Shown piece by piece: positions 13,215 through 26,369 of a stretch of 64,000 nucleotides of DNA. The stretch's first letter is position 1, and the number at the start of each line of letters is the position of its first letter. A program made the position numbers and the translations under genes. The notes beneath the pieces are model-generated. The model saw only the letters and a program-made list of their open reading frames with translations, did no database searches and was not told the origin of the DNA. The stretch spans positions 44,117,831 to 44,181,830 of the forward strand of contig OX439132.1 of NCBI GenBank assembly GCA_949318235.1, given 5' to 3'. This DNA comes from Ecdyonurus torrentis. Its lineage: Eukaryota; Arthropoda; Insecta; Ephemeroptera; Heptageniidae.

Positions 13215-13372
13215 TGCCATAAGTATGTAGACATACTGACATATGGTTATGTAGTATTTGACTTGTTCTACAACTGTAAAGAATCTTATATTATATTTAT
13301 TATATGTTTATATATATTATATTTTATGCCATATTTTGATGTGCTAAACTTTATTGTGAGTGACAAGCTTAC

Positions 13373-14866
13373 CTTGCGGGTCTGCCCGTGTATACCAAGA
13401 TACGGTTACTGGTTGGACACTTGCTGAGATCAGCTTCTCCTTGTACCGGTACCGAGCCTGATGAAGTTGCACCAGCAGCTGCAGATGCCACAGGAGGTTG
13501 CGAAACAATGGGAGGCTCGAGGGGTAACAGAGATCCCCACGTTAATACGAACAAGCTGTGATTTTCAGTCGCCTCGAGTAGCCATGGCAAGTGTCCACAA
13601 CCTGACGAGGGCTTCCTAGGTGGAGTTTTCGTTATCACCTCTGCCTCAGTTCCAGGTACCGGAGTGGGTGGTGCTGGTGGTCCACTGAAGGTAATCTCAC
13701 CACCTGAACCTCGTAGTCTCCTCTTACGTGCACACTCAGTGGTGCCTGTCTTAATAGCCTCAAACGCTGCCTCAAAGTGAAAGTCAGCGTAGTCTTCACT
13801 GGCGTTCATCCCCTGTACGATGAAGTGTAGCTCAAGCACGCGTGATGCAGACTCGTACTCGAGACCCACGCTGGAGTTATCACACACGCACGAAGGGAAA
13901 GTACGTATATCTCGCCAGGGAACTTCAATCAAGCGTAGTTCAGCCCAGCGTCCATCAGATTCATTCTGAATGTTGACGCATCTGGGACGGCCGGTATGGG
14001 GGTCTGGTCGCGTGGCGCAGCGTGACAATGAGTCCTCGCCAAATGACGCTCGTCGTAGTGTGATCTTGACGACACGACCAGCTGGTGCTTCTAGTCGATA
14101 TACACACGACAGGTTGGCACTGCCTCCTCTCCCAAACAAGAAAACGTTTTTAGGAGATGTAAACTTCATTGGTGGATGTCTGAGCAGCCTGGTACATCGT
14201 GTTGAGTGATCACCAGGAGGCACGTTGCCTTTGTACAGTTCACCAGCCAGCTTCGTGTCTACAAACTCGTAGCGTAGTCTGAACGCTGCAGGATGTAGCG
14301 CTGTCCCTGGTAAAGACCGGTGTTCAAGTTCTAGTGAGGTACCCGATGACAAGTAACTCTCGTGTGGAGCACAAGGGCGAGTGATGCGTGAGGCATTTGA
14401 CAGCATGGCATGGTCACAAAGCCTGGGGGAGGAATCACAGTGCTCGGCTAGGTTACGAGCTGTCGCAGGCTCCCATATCTTAAGCCACGTAGCACATGGC
14501 CCAGCACGTGACTTTGCACTGGGAGGCTTTGTGGTTGTAGGAGGTTGCTTGAAAATCTTACTGCTGCTGCTTGATCCGGGTGGCGGGGGCAAGGGGGGAC
14601 GTTCTCCAGGGGGTGGGAGCAGTGTCTGATGCCAGTAAGACTCGAAAGCAATCCAGATTCGATCCCCTGCACGTCCTATGAAGTGGTAAGTGCACGTGGT
14701 GTTGGGCGGCATTGTGTGACGTGGACTGTTGAGGATACCGGAGCGAAGCGGGCGCTCACGTCGTACTTCATTTGTTTCACTGTCTCCTCCGGTCTGCACC
14801 ACGTCATCCGAGTCAGAGTCCTCGTCAGGTAACATGCTCATGCTCGCGTTCAGCCAGAACTCGCAC
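13373..14866 (-). CDS. Exon 4: further CUB-type ectodomain with proline-rich insert
   Basis: 1494 nt, completing codon 392 and encoding residues 393-889 plus two bases. Acceptor TTGTGTTTCAG|GTGCGAG, donor CCCGCAAG|GTAAGC. It starts CEFWLNASMSMLPDEDSDSD, an acidic linker, then a CUB-like start (SGILNSPRHTMPPNTTCTYH). An insert of repeated proline, serine and threonine (about residues 476-515) looks like a disordered, O-glycosylated loop. A later segment (FRLRYEFVDTKLAGE, CTRLLRHPPMKFTSPKN, NLSCVYRLEAPAGRVVKITL) reads as another divergent CUB, followed by a Pro/Thr/Ala-rich linker and CPTSNRILVYTGRPAR. This exon is strikingly GC-rich for the window, so long open frames on the plus strand across it are shadows. 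Confidence 0.9.
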
Positions 14867-15899
14867 CTGAAACACAAGGGGACCGAGCGTTAGGCACAAA
14901 ATTATATTACTATACTCTCATACCACATGCAACGGAGGAGAAGAGAGAGTGTGAGAGAGAGAGAGAAGGAGAAAATAATTATGAATTTTAGAAGAAGTGC
15001 AAAAGGGGGCTTAAAAAAAAAAACTAACGCCCACAAAGCTATAACGAAGTGTTAGTAGTCGGGGTACAATCTTGATTTAGCATGCATGCCTATGAAAAAA
15101 TAAATCAACACTATAACTCGCTCACTTCTAAAGAAAATTGCTGTCTTAGTTGTTTTTTTACCCTAAACTATTCAATTAACTAAGTTTCAAATTATTTGGA
15201 TAAAAATAATGTAAATAAATTACTTAAAATTAAAAACAAAAACAAAATTAATTTGACGACGATTGGTAAAACTTGGTAAAAAATATCAACATTAAGGTAA
15301 AGAACAAGCTTAAATTCTAACTTAAATTTCAAGAACTTCCATTTTCTTATAATAAATCATTATAAAACGAAGAGTTTTCTAAAGTCATTTGCTAGTTGTA
15401 TGTAAACCATTGTTGGACGTCGAGTTTGTCTACTTTTCCTCCCCAACTAAACATACTTTAACAAGTATTCTATTACACAAATAAAATTGATCAATGATCG
15501 TGAAATTGCTAAAATTAATGTTCATGTTACTTCAAATTTTACCATTTTACATGGTACAATTAATTATCTAGTACTGTACAAAACAAATTGGAAATCAATA
15601 AATATGAGAGTAGAGCCAACGTATACAACACGCAATTCACTCTGCAGCAATTAAAACCAATCAATATTAACAAGGAGCTTAATTGAATCAATTTCTATAT
15701 AGCTCTTAATAAATTTAATTTTTAATATTATTTTTTTATTAATATGTTTTTTTATAGATTTTTTTTTAAATAAATAAATAATGTTACGGTTTTATTTGCA
15801 AATAACCAGAGGGTATAAAATATCATGTTGCTATTATAAATCTGTTTTCACGTGTTTCAATTTTTTTCTATTAAAAATACTGAATGAGATAGTAATTAA

Positions 15900-16225
15900 A
15901 GGCATAGAAAACATGAAACAACATGTTCTTTTTAATCATTAAACACAAATTGGGATCTACAAAACTGATTATAATTTTTACATGAATGTAAATGTGGCCC
16001 TACAAGAGAGCGTGAAAAAACTGTAAAGTATGCAATTTGCGTGAATATTTCTGTTTAAGACGTCAGAAATAGGCAAACACTGGTATGAAAATGTTGTGCG
16101 GGTTGCATAAATTGAAATTTTCTGATCACTGCTACAGCGGGGTTTGAGACCATCAATGTTATTTATGTAAGTTCCATCATGTGTTTTGTGATATAAATGC
16201 TTATGTTTTCATGTTGTCCATGCCT
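15900..16225. mobile_element. TTAA-MITE family, copy 2
   Basis: Ends AGGCATAGAAAACATGAAAC and CATGTTGTCCATGCCT, each bounded by TTAA. Same orientation as copy 1, with the internal hallmarks present. Confidence 0.85.
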
Positions 16226-16676
16226 TTAAGTTTAAATTATGAAAAAATGTATCTAAATCTATATTTTTTTGTACTCTATAGAAGTTTCAACAACTAGTTT
16301 TAAAATTATTTTTACAATGTACGTACATACGTTTTAAAGTAAGCAACGATTTACAAAATAAATGGATAATTTAAGTAGTGGAATGTTTATACAGTAGAGC
16401 TAAAAGCAGCTTTTAAAATTTACACAGAATCTTATACGTCTATTATAAAAGATATTATACAATACCACAATATACTGTATAGAAAATATAATATATACTA
16501 ACAAGTAAGTAATAGTATGCTATGTATTTTACTTATATTGTGATATAGTATACTTTTATTATGTATACAAAAACAGTATTTTAAAGAGTTTTATGCAATG
16601 TACACTATTATTTTATAATTATTACTTGCTTAGTTATAATCTCTTATATACGGGCAAAAAAACAAACAACAACTTA

Positions 16677-17011
16677 TATAGACCAGATGAAAACATAAGC
16701 ATTTATATCACAAAACACTTAATGGGACTTACATAAATAACTTTAGTTTGTCTCAAAACCCAAGCTCCGCAGCAGTGATCAGAAAAGTTCAATTTATGCA
16801 ACCCGCACAACATTTTTTTTACTAAGTTTTTGCCTAATTCTGACGTCAGAAACATGAATAGTCACGCAAATTGCATACTTTGCAGTATTTTCACGCTCTC
16901 TCGTGGAGCTACATTAACATTCTGGTAAAAATTATGATCAGTTTTAAAGATCCCGTTTTGTGTTTATTCATTAAAAAGCACAATACATGTTGTTTCATGT
17001 GGTCTATGGCT
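16677..17011. mobile_element. TTAA-MITE family, copy 3
   Basis: Inverted relative to copies 1 and 2. The ends are TATAGACCAGATGAAAACAT and CATGTGGTCTATGGC; both flanks read TTATATA, so the TTAA is mutated. Contains a TGACGTCA octamer at 16841-16848. The open frame starting MHTLQYFHALSW lies wholly inside the element and recurs in other copies, so it is not a gene. Confidence 0.82.
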
Positions 17012-17014
17012 TAT

Positions 17015-17361
17015 ATAATTATGCTATCTCATTTTCAATTTGTTCAATGCTGCATAATATGTGCTATACTACATAATAACTGTAGCATAATTATTATGTT
17101 TTACAGTATAACTGTTTATGTTGTTCTAATTTAACAACATTTATGCTATAATGCCATAAATGCAGCATAAATTACTTAATTTATTATTATCGTGACGCTA
17201 GCTCATTTTCAGTACAATTTATTCACTAAAGCATAGTTTATGCTATACTGCATAATATCTATACATATTATCATGTATATCGTATAGCATAATTATTTGT
17301 TCTATAATTTATGCTATAATGTCATAATGGTGAATAAATTACGTAATTTATTCTTTCCGTG
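17015..17361. mobile_element. CACGG/TACGTAA family, two adjacent copies
   Basis: Two copies head to tail (about 17015-17193 and 17196-17361), both reading from GCTATCTC/GCTAGCTCATTTTCAGT to a right end of TTTATTATTATCGTG or TTTATTCTTTCCGTG. Confidence 0.68.
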
Positions 17362-17518
17362 TAGTATCTAAAATCAATTCGTATTTAAAAAAGTAAATGT
17401 CAAACTGATTAATAAATTTACTAATAAAATTGGAACACTTAATAAATTAAAAGGTAAATATCGATAGTTGATTTAATGCGTAAGTGAACAAAACTTTTTA
17501 ATAAATATTTTTAAAGGG

Positions 17519-17521
<3 letters not shown>

Positions 17522-17592
<71 letters not shown>

Positions 17593-17603
17593 GAGAGAGA
17601 GAC
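17522..17603. repeat. (GA)n microsatellite
   Basis: GA repeat broken once by GGGTGA. A (TA)n run follows at 17783-17857 and a (TC)n run at 18041-18086. Confidence 0.95.
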
Positions 17604-17779
17604 TCATAATAAAGCCAATAAAAAAATGTTAAATTAAAAATGTTCACAATCTAAAAATTGTATTATCTTTATGTAATGTCAAATAAAAATAAAAAAACGT
17701 AACTGCAAACAAATTCCTCGTTAACCAAATTGAATTTTTCATTATTATTATTATGATTTTTTTGACAACAAAACTACAT

Positions 17780-17858
<79 letters not shown>

Positions 17859-18038
17859 CATAATATTATTCAAATTAGACATTTTTAAAATAATATTTAA
17901 CAAAAAAAAATTGCGTCAATTATAATTGAATTGATCAACGTTACTGTTGAAAAAACATTCAGAATAGCAGCGTTCATCAATCAATGTTGAAATAGAGGAA
18001 AATTTTTGGAACTTTTTTTTTACCCTTTAGCCTCTCTG

Positions 18039-18086
<48 letters not shown>

Positions 18087-18489
18087 GTTCTCACTCACAA
18101 AACAGAAGTATTGATTTTGTGCGAGTGAACGAATGCAAATCAAGGTATTATTTTCATTTGCATATTAACACCTCTTCGGTCCACCTGCAGTTAAAAAAAA
18201 CCACCATTGAACGTGTATATTCATATTTTAAATAATATTAGGGATTTAAACTTTAACGTTTAGTTCTATTGGGATATTACATATTTTGATGGATTTTTTT
18301 TTTAAATTTTTTCTTTATATTTTGTATTGAAACGATTTGCCTTTATATCTATCTTTGATTCCTTACTGAAACGTAATAATTAATATACATACTGGTGTAT
18401 TGTGTTTATATGTTTTTAAGTGAAAATGTATTATAAACAAATAAAAGAAAAGAAATAAAAATATTAAAATACCTAAATATTATATTCCA

Positions 18490-18716
18490 GTGCACGCAAA
18501 AAATAACTAAATAGTTATTATTTAGACTTTTTTCTAATAAATTTGCTACATACAAAGTTTTTTAAGGTGTGCAGAGCTAACTGTTTACCGCTGAAGAAAT
18601 AACGTATATACTAACAAGTTACTGTCCAAACTTTTTTCAATTGAGTTATTGGTTTATACTGAAGAGACATCTATGTAACTGAACCAATTTGTGAAGTTTA
18701 TGTTTTCCATGTGTGA
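18490..18716. mobile_element. Second CACGG-ended family, copy 3
   Basis: Begins GCACGCAAAAAATAACTAAA and ends TTTATGTTTTCCATGTGTG. It carries TTTACCGCTGAAGAAATAAC and TATACTGAAGAGACATCTAT. Confidence 0.65.
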
Positions 18717-19077
18717 AATGATTAAAATACGAAATATGATGAAATAGATATGCTATCATAATAGTCCACGTCCACACCATCAAAAACAACAGAAAAAGTA
18801 CTTTATTTACAAAAACATGGTTATTTAATATTCTTTGAATTATATTATATTAATTATTACCATATATTATTTTATAATAAAAATACACAATATTATTGGA
18901 AAAGGCCTTATTAACGAAACCAATGTTTGTTATTACATAACGATTGATTTTAGAATGAACCATCTGGCTCAATAAATCCAATTTACACTTCTTATTGCTT
19001 ATCTATTCTTCTATGAATATTTTTTTTTTAAAGTTTAAAGATAGAAAATGTATTTTTGCCTTACATATATTGCTTAA

Positions 19078-19477
19078 AGCCCTTGTCAAGTTACTTTTTT
19101 ATCATTTAGAATACTAGATTGATAATTACCATACCTTATTATCCATGAATTAGACACCAACACGTTGATTTTGTATTTATTTTCATTTATTTTCCTTTTT
19201 GCGGTTATATCACGTATCTGACGTCACAACGTACCGATGGGGTCGTGATAGGGGTAAAGAACTTGAGGGAGGGGGCTTAAATTTATCACGTGACCAGAGC
19301 GGTGACTGTGATTGGCGGTGGTACACTGTGACGTCAGATACGTGATATAACCGCAAAAAGTAAAATAAACGAAAATACATATAAAATCAACGTGATGATG
19401 TCTAATTCATGGATAATAAGGTATGGTAATTATCAGTCTAGTATTCTAAATGATAAAAAAGAAAGTTGACAAGGGCT
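19078..19477. mobile_element. TTAA-flanked foldback element (400 bp)
   Basis: Two nearly identical inverted arms of about 160 bp flank a spacer of about 90 bp. Ends are AGCCCTTGTCAA and its inverse TTGACAAGGGCT, with TTAA directly outside at 19074-19077 and 19478-19481. Each arm includes GCGGTTATATCACGTATC and a TGACGTCA octamer. The spacer is GC-richer than its surroundings. TTAA duplication indicates piggyBac-type mobilisation; no coding capacity. Confidence 0.82.
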
Positions 19478-20520
19478 TTAAAAAAGAAGGAAAGAAAAAA
19501 AAAAAAAACGAAAAAAACAACAACAACACTAAATGCATTTTAATGCTTGTAACCTGTGATAACGTATAACCAATCAAATGCGCTTGGGAAAACAGTATTT
19601 AACTCGTAATTTACTATTCTTTATCATTATGGGACCATTATTGAAACAATTTTTGTAAGAAAAAAAAAAGTAAAAGAAGGTAGGGAAAAACTAGCAGTTA
19701 AAACGGAGACATTAAATGACGCCTATTATAGTCACACCTTTTCGTGTATCAAATTTATATAGTTTTTTCTAATTATTTTCTACTAAATTAAAAAGTGAAT
19801 CATATAACCTGGAACCTTACAAATTCTTAAATAAAAAATTTAATCTCAAAATCAGTTTTATATACCTTAAAAATATTAAAATGAAAAACTGGAAGTTTTT
19901 TTTTTTAAATGTAGAATTAAATAAATAATAACTTACGCCCGGAAATTTAAAAAAAAATCATGCAATAAATCATTCAGTAATTTATCAATATTTAATATGA
20001 CATTTCATTAAATTTTATTTTGATATTAAATTTTATAATTGAAAATCTATTGTTATCAAAAATTATGTTTAACAAAAAAAAAAGTAATTTTTTTTGTAAC
20101 TTCCATTTCCTTGTTATTGAAAATATGATTTCACACGCAAAATTGAGTTTGTTGTTTGTATACACAGTAGTGTATAACATTATATTATATAACAAAGCAA
20201 TTGATGTATTGAATTTATAAGCCTCACAAAGCAATTGAGAGAGAGGAAGGGAGTGAGGGGTGTGGGTGAATGTAGTGTTCAATTACTGCAATGTTAAAGC
20301 TACGAAATTTTCATTGACTTCTTACCCATATGTTTATCACAACACATTAAATAATTAATTAGTTGATTATCATGCATATATTTTGTTCATCAATGAGTAT
20401 TTGTTATTTTTGATATTATTGGTTTTCCGATATCAACTTAGTTAGTCAGTTTAATTTATTTAATATGAGTTTAATTTAAAAGCAGATAAATTTCTATAAA
20501 TGTTAAAAATTACTTATAAT

Positions 20521-20642
<122 letters not shown>

Positions 20643-21093
20643 ATTCATAACTTTACGTACAAATCAAATAAAAAGTTGAAATATGAAAGACGTTAAAATA
20701 ATTTATTTCAAATATATATATTTTCATATAATATTACGTAATATAAATTTAAAAATCTGCCAGTAGAAAAGAAAAAAATTGTAAAATTTTAATATAAGTG
20801 AAAGTTTTTTTTTATATATGTATATATTTTTTATCTTTTAATATTTTTTACGTATATATATTAATATATCAATAGCTAAAAATTCTTATTGAAAGTTTTT
20901 GAGATTGAAAACTTTGCTTTGGCTAATGGAATTCTCCAGTTTTTTTTTATATTTATGTAGTCTTGCTTATTACCAGTAAAAAAACTTCTTTAATATAGTT
21001 CAAGTTTTTTATTGAGTGATTTTCTCTCAATGTAATTTTCTTTCTTTTGTTTATTTTTTATTTACAGTGGGAATTATCACCATGAATTTACTT

Positions 21094-21126
<33 letters not shown>

Positions 21127-21253
21127 AGTTATAATTAAACTGTTGAAGGAAATACTTTAATGCTACAATATCTCTACTTCTACAAGACCTTACGTTAAAA
21201 CTATAATAATTATGAAGTAAATTTAACATTTTAATTACAAATGACAACTTGCA

Positions 21254-21763
21254 TGCCATTTTTTATGGTCCTTAAAAAGTCTTTAGGAAAAATGAATGAT
21301 ATTGGTGTTTGTAAACTTCTTGAAAAATGCTCCTTCAATTTTAAAATAATTTTTGAAATTCAAATTTTATTCGAAGTATAGACGGTGACCATTACGCCAA
21401 AAGACGGTTTGTGTTTCTCTTGTTATTTTAATTGTAGAAATCGTTTGGACGAGTGCGCAGCTACTGGACAATTTTTTCCAGCGGCCAAAGTTTTTGAAAT
21501 ATCTATATTTTCTCCGACAGCTTCTTTAAAAAATTCGTCTAGGGGCTGCGAAATCATCCAAACAATTTCAACAATTACAAAAACAAAAGAAATGCAAACC
21601 GTCTTTCGGTGTAATGGCTAATGGCCACTGTCTTTACTTCAAATAAAATTTGAATTTCCAAAAATTATTTTAAATATGACGGAGCATTTTTCAAGAACTT
21701 TTATATACACCAATATTATTCATTTTTTCATAAAGATTTTTTTAAAGATCATAACAAAGTGGC
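21254..21763. repeat. Foldback 1A (type member of the array's inverted-repeat family)
   Basis: A near-palindrome of about 510 bp. The left arm begins TGCCATTTTTTATGGTCC and the right arm ends in the inverted counterpart GATCATAACAAAGTGGCA. Nearer the centre come GACGGTGACCATTACGCC, then the inverted AATGGCCACTGTC. The innermost stem pairs GGACAATTTTTTCCAGCGGC with related inverted sequence. Related foldbacks are 2A, 3A and truncated 4A, and B copies at 22631, 25195, 27812 and 30197. Short frames read through it are artefacts of the repeat. Confidence 0.85.
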
Positions 21764-22630
21764 ATTTAGGCTGTCTATTAGAAATACCTTTACTTGTTTA
21801 GTTTAATTATGAATGAATCACGCATTTTTTTTGTTAAATTTAATTTTATTGCGTAACTTGTTCCTGCTACTATAAGTCTCTGTTAATTATTTTTATTTAT
21901 AATCGTGGGATAAAAATGAATAAGTAAAATAATAATAATAATAATAATTAAAAAGGAAACAAAAAATGTTACGCTTGCTGACAAACACTGTGAGACTGAC
22001 GTCTGGGCCCAACTGCACCTGATAGCAGGTATCAACGTCCGACCTTTAACCTTTGACCCTCAGTGTCTGCCGCCCAGTGATACCATGCACTTCGTACAAC
22101 ACTGCCTTTGTACCCAGCAAGACATTAGCATGACGACCTTACTAAAGCCAGGCTGGAACCATGCTTACTAGCAAGTGCACCAGGTTGTATACCAAGTGAC
22201 AGTAAGACTGGAGAGACCAGGACATGACATCCTGGTACCGGGTCAAGAGCACGGTCTCACTTCAGGGACGTCAACCTTCCATGACAACATGCACATTTGA
22301 TCAGCAATGAGTATAACATCGAGAACATTATTTAAGTGCAACTTTATAATAATCATAACATATTTGTGTTAGTCAATAATAACAATAAGTTCAATATCAG
22401 TGAAAAACAAACTCAAATATTTCTACATTAGTAATATTACAATATACTGTAATGCTAGCTAATGATTATTGACCTCCAAATTGAGCAGTGCTGCAAGTGC
22501 TGTCTTGTCTTTAATGATTGCAAAAGAATTTAAATTTATTAAAACAAATTTACATGCAGGAGTTCAAAGGAGAAAGTGACAAGCTGATATTTGGCAAATT
22601 AAAAGGTTTGCGAAAAGGCAACTCGAGTGC

Positions 22631-23158
22631 CACTTTTAATGGTCTTAAAAAAGTCTTTGGGAAAAATGAATGATGTTGTTGTATGTAAAACTTCGGGAAA
22701 AATGCTGCATTATATTTAAAATATATTTTGAAATTCAAATTTTATTTAGAGTAGACGGTGGCCATTACGCCAAAAGACGGTTTTGTGTGTTTTATTAGTG
22801 TTCTTCTTTTTTTTATTGTTGAAATCGTTCGGATGAGTTCGCAGCCATTGGACAGTTTTTTCCAGCGGCCGAAATTTTTGAAAGATCTGTATTTTTTCCA
22901 ACAGTTTTTTTTAATTGGGCCGTTGGAAAAAAATTGTCCAGGGGCTGCGAACTCGTTCAAACAATTTCAACATTTACTAAAACAAAAGAAACGTAAACTG
23001 TGTTTCGGCCGTTTCGGCGTAATGGCCACCGTCTTTACTTCATATAAAAAATGAATTTCAAAAATTATTTTAAATATAAAAGAGCATTTTTAAAGAATTT
23101 TTATATACACCAATTCATTTCCTTCCATAAGAAGTTTTTAAGATCATAAAAAAATGGC
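22631..23158. repeat. Foldback 1B
   Basis: The same family as 1A but with its own variants: a GTGCCACTTTTAATGGTC start, GACGGTGGCCATTACGCC, and the inner stem TTGGGCCGTTGG against CCAGCGGCCGAA. Arms pair over nearly the whole length. Confidence 0.82.
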
Positions 23159-23760
23159 ATAGAAGTTGAATATTGTTGAGTAGATACTAACTTGTAAGTA
23201 CAATGACAAAGAGTACTCGATAAATGAGAAATGTAGCGTGTACTACGAAAAAAAAATGAAAAAAAATCAATTCTCTGTTTAGTTGACTCTAACTGTTCGA
23301 TCAATCGGAAGAGGGTTTGATACATTTTTGGAGTTTACTTGGCAGACGTGCAACTGTTACGTTATATTTGTAGGAATATTCTTGTCATTAAACTTATAAG
23401 TTTGAAAAGTACGTAGATTTCCGTTACGTATAGGACTTTTAAATAATTCTACAGAGAATTTCCATGCTAAACTCGTTTCGTGATACTCCATAGCAAAAAC
23501 AGCAGGTGGCGTGTTAAAAAACTACGTAGATTTTTACAAATCTGCAATTACCGTTTAAGACGAATACAGCATGTTTAGTAATATCCGATTTTGTCATTTG
23601 TGCTTTAAAAGTCCCATATATTTACATATCATTTTAACAGTGTACGGAATAGTACTCTGTATACCTAGATTGGCTTCTAATGTATAATAAATATTAAATA
23701 CAAAATAATAATAATAGTAATCAATGCTTGTGCAAGTAATGTCAATGAGGTCGTTACTTG

Positions 23761-26108
23761 AGACCTTAAGTAAAAAATATAATAATTATGAAGTAAATTC
23801 AACATTTTAATCACAAAAGATAACTTGCATGCCATTTTTTATGGTCCTTAAAAAGTCTTTAGGAAAAATGAATGATATTGGTGTATGTAAACTTCTTGAA
23901 AAATGCTCCTTCATATTTAAAATAATTTTTGAAATTCAAATTTTATTTGACGTAAAGACGGTGACCATTACGCCAAAAGACGGTTTGTGTTTCTCTTGTT
24001 ATTTTAATTGTAGAAATCGTTTGGACGAGTTTGCAGCTACTGGACAATTTTTTCCAGCGGCCAAAGTTTTTGAAATATCTATATTTTCTCCGACAGCTTC
24101 TTTAAAAAATTCGTCTAGGGGCTGCGAAATCATCCAAACAATTTCAACAATTACAAAAACAAAAGAAATGCAAACCGTCTTTCGGTGTAATGGCTAATGG
24201 CCACTGTCTTTACTTCAAATAAAATTTGAATTTCCAAAAATTATTTTAAATATGACGGAGCATTTTTCAAGAACTTTTATATACACCAATATTATTCATT
24301 TTTTCATAAAGATTTTTTTAAAGATCATAACAAAGTGGCATTTAGGCTGTCTATTAGAAATACCTTTACTTGTTTAGTTTAATTATGAATGAATCACGCA
24401 TTTTTTTTGTTAAATTTAATTTTATTGCGTAACTTGTTCCTGCTACTATAAGTCTCTGTTAATTATTTTTATTTATAATCGTGGGACAAAAATTAATAAG
24501 TAAATAAAAAAAATATTTTAATAAAAAAAAGGAAACAAAAATTTTTACGCTTGCTGACAAACACTGTGAGACTGACGTCTGGGCCCAACTGCACCTGATA
24601 GCAGGTATCAACGTCCGACCTTTAACCTTTGCCCCTCTGTGTCTGCCGCCCAGTGATACCATGCACTTCGTACAACACTGCCTTTGTACCCAGCAAGACA
24701 TTAGCATGACGACCTTACTAAAGCCAGGCTGGAACCATGCTTACTAGCAAGTGCACCAGGTTGTATACCAAGTGACAGTAAGACTGGAGAGACCAGGACA
24801 TGACATCCTGGTACCGGGTCAAGAGCACGTTCTCACTTCAGGGACGTCAACCTTCCATGACAACATGCACACTTGATCAGCAATGAGTATAACATCGAGA
24901 ACATTATTTAAGTGCAACTTTATATAATCATAACATATTTGTGTTAGTCAATAATAACAATAAGTTCAATATCAGTGAGAAACAAACTTAAATATTTCTA
25001 CATTAGTAATATTACAATATACTGTAATGCTAGCTAATGATTATTGACCTCCAAATTGAGCAGTGCAGCAAGTGCTCTAACGATTGCAAAAGAATTTAAA
25101 TTTATTAAAACAAATTTACATGCACGAGTTCAAAGGAGAAAGTGACAAGCTGATATTTGACAAATCAAAAGGTTTGCAAACTGGCAACTCGAGTGCCACT
25201 TTTTATGGTCTTAAAAAAGTCTTTGGGAAAAATGAATGATATTGGTGTATGTAAAACTTCTTGAAAAATGCTCCATTATATTTAAAGTAATTTTTGAAAT
25301 TCAAATTTTATTTAGAGTAGACGGTGGCCATTACGCCGAAAAACGGTTTGTGTGTATTTTTAATATTATTCTTTTTTTAATTGTTGAAATCGTTCGGATG
25401 AGTTCGCAGCCATTGGACAGTTCTTTCCAGCGGCCGAACTTTTTGAAAGATCTGTATTTTCTCCAACAGTTTTTTTTTAATTGGGCCGTTGGAAAAAAAT
25501 TGTCCAGGGGCTGCAAACTCGTCCAAACAATTTCAACAATTACAAAAACAAAAGAAATGCAAACCGTCTTTCAGCGTAATGTCCACCGTCTTTATTTCAA
25601 ATAAAAGTTGAATTTCAAAAATTATTTTAAATATAAAAGAGCATTTTTAAAGAATTTTTATATACACCAATTCATTTTTTTCCGAAAGAATTTTTTAAGA
25701 CCATAAAAAATTTGCATAGAAGTTAAATATTGTTGAGTAGATACTAATTTGTAAGAACAATGACAAAGAGTACTCGATAAATGAAGAAATGTATCGTGAA
25801 CTAAGAAAAAAAATTAAAAAAAAATTATTCTCTTTTTAGTTAACTCTAACTGTTCGATCAATCGGAAGAGGGTTTGATACATATTTGGAGTTTACTTGGC
25901 AGACGTGCAACTGTTACGTTATAGTTGTAGGAATATTCTTGTCATTAAACTTATAAGTTTGAAAAGTACGTTAATTTCCGTTACGTATAGGACTTTTAAA
26001 TAATTTTACAGACAATTTCCAAGTTACACTCGTTTCGTAATACTCCATAGCAAAAATAGCAGGTGCCATGTTAAAAAACTACGTAGCCAAGCGTTTTTTT
26101 TTTGCTGT

Positions 26109-26144
<36 letters not shown>

Positions 26145-26369
26145 CTGCAATTACCGATTAAGTCATCATATACAGCATGTTTAGTAGTATCCAATTTTGT
26201 CTTTTGTGCTTTAAAAGTCCAAAAATATTATATCATTATAACAGTGTACAGAATAGTACTCTGTATACCTAGATTGGCTTCTAATGTAATAATAAATATT
26301 AAGTACATAATAATAATAATAATAATAAGCAATGCTATGTGCAAGTAATGTTAATGAGGTCGTTACTTG
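23761..26369 (+). repeat. Tandem unit 2
   Basis: 2609 bp. Foldback A at 23830-24340, core at 24547-24870, foldback B at 25195-25715. A long poly(T) tract (about 26094-26141) lies after CCAAGCG, at a site where unit 1 reads straight through. Confidence 0.88.

Larger units (their letters stand above)
21185..23760 (+). repeat. Tandem unit 1
   Basis: 2576 bp. Foldback A at 21254-21763, core at 21971-22294, foldback B at 22631-23158. It lacks the poly(T)-bearing insertion near the unit end that units 2 to 4 carry, so it may keep the older form of that segment. Its A foldback is closest to that of unit 2. Confidence 0.88.

Noticed and set aside
13970..14832. Several plus-strand open frames (67-82 codons)
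   Set aside because: They lie antisense to the GC-rich exon 4, whose minus-strand frame has domain motifs, splice sites and matching phases. They are shadows.
16871..17134. Frame beginning MHTLQYFHALSWSYINILVK, with relatives at 58305, 61686 and 62702
   Set aside because: The repeated 'protein' is the TTAA-MITE read in one frame. Each copy stops at a different place and none has gene context.
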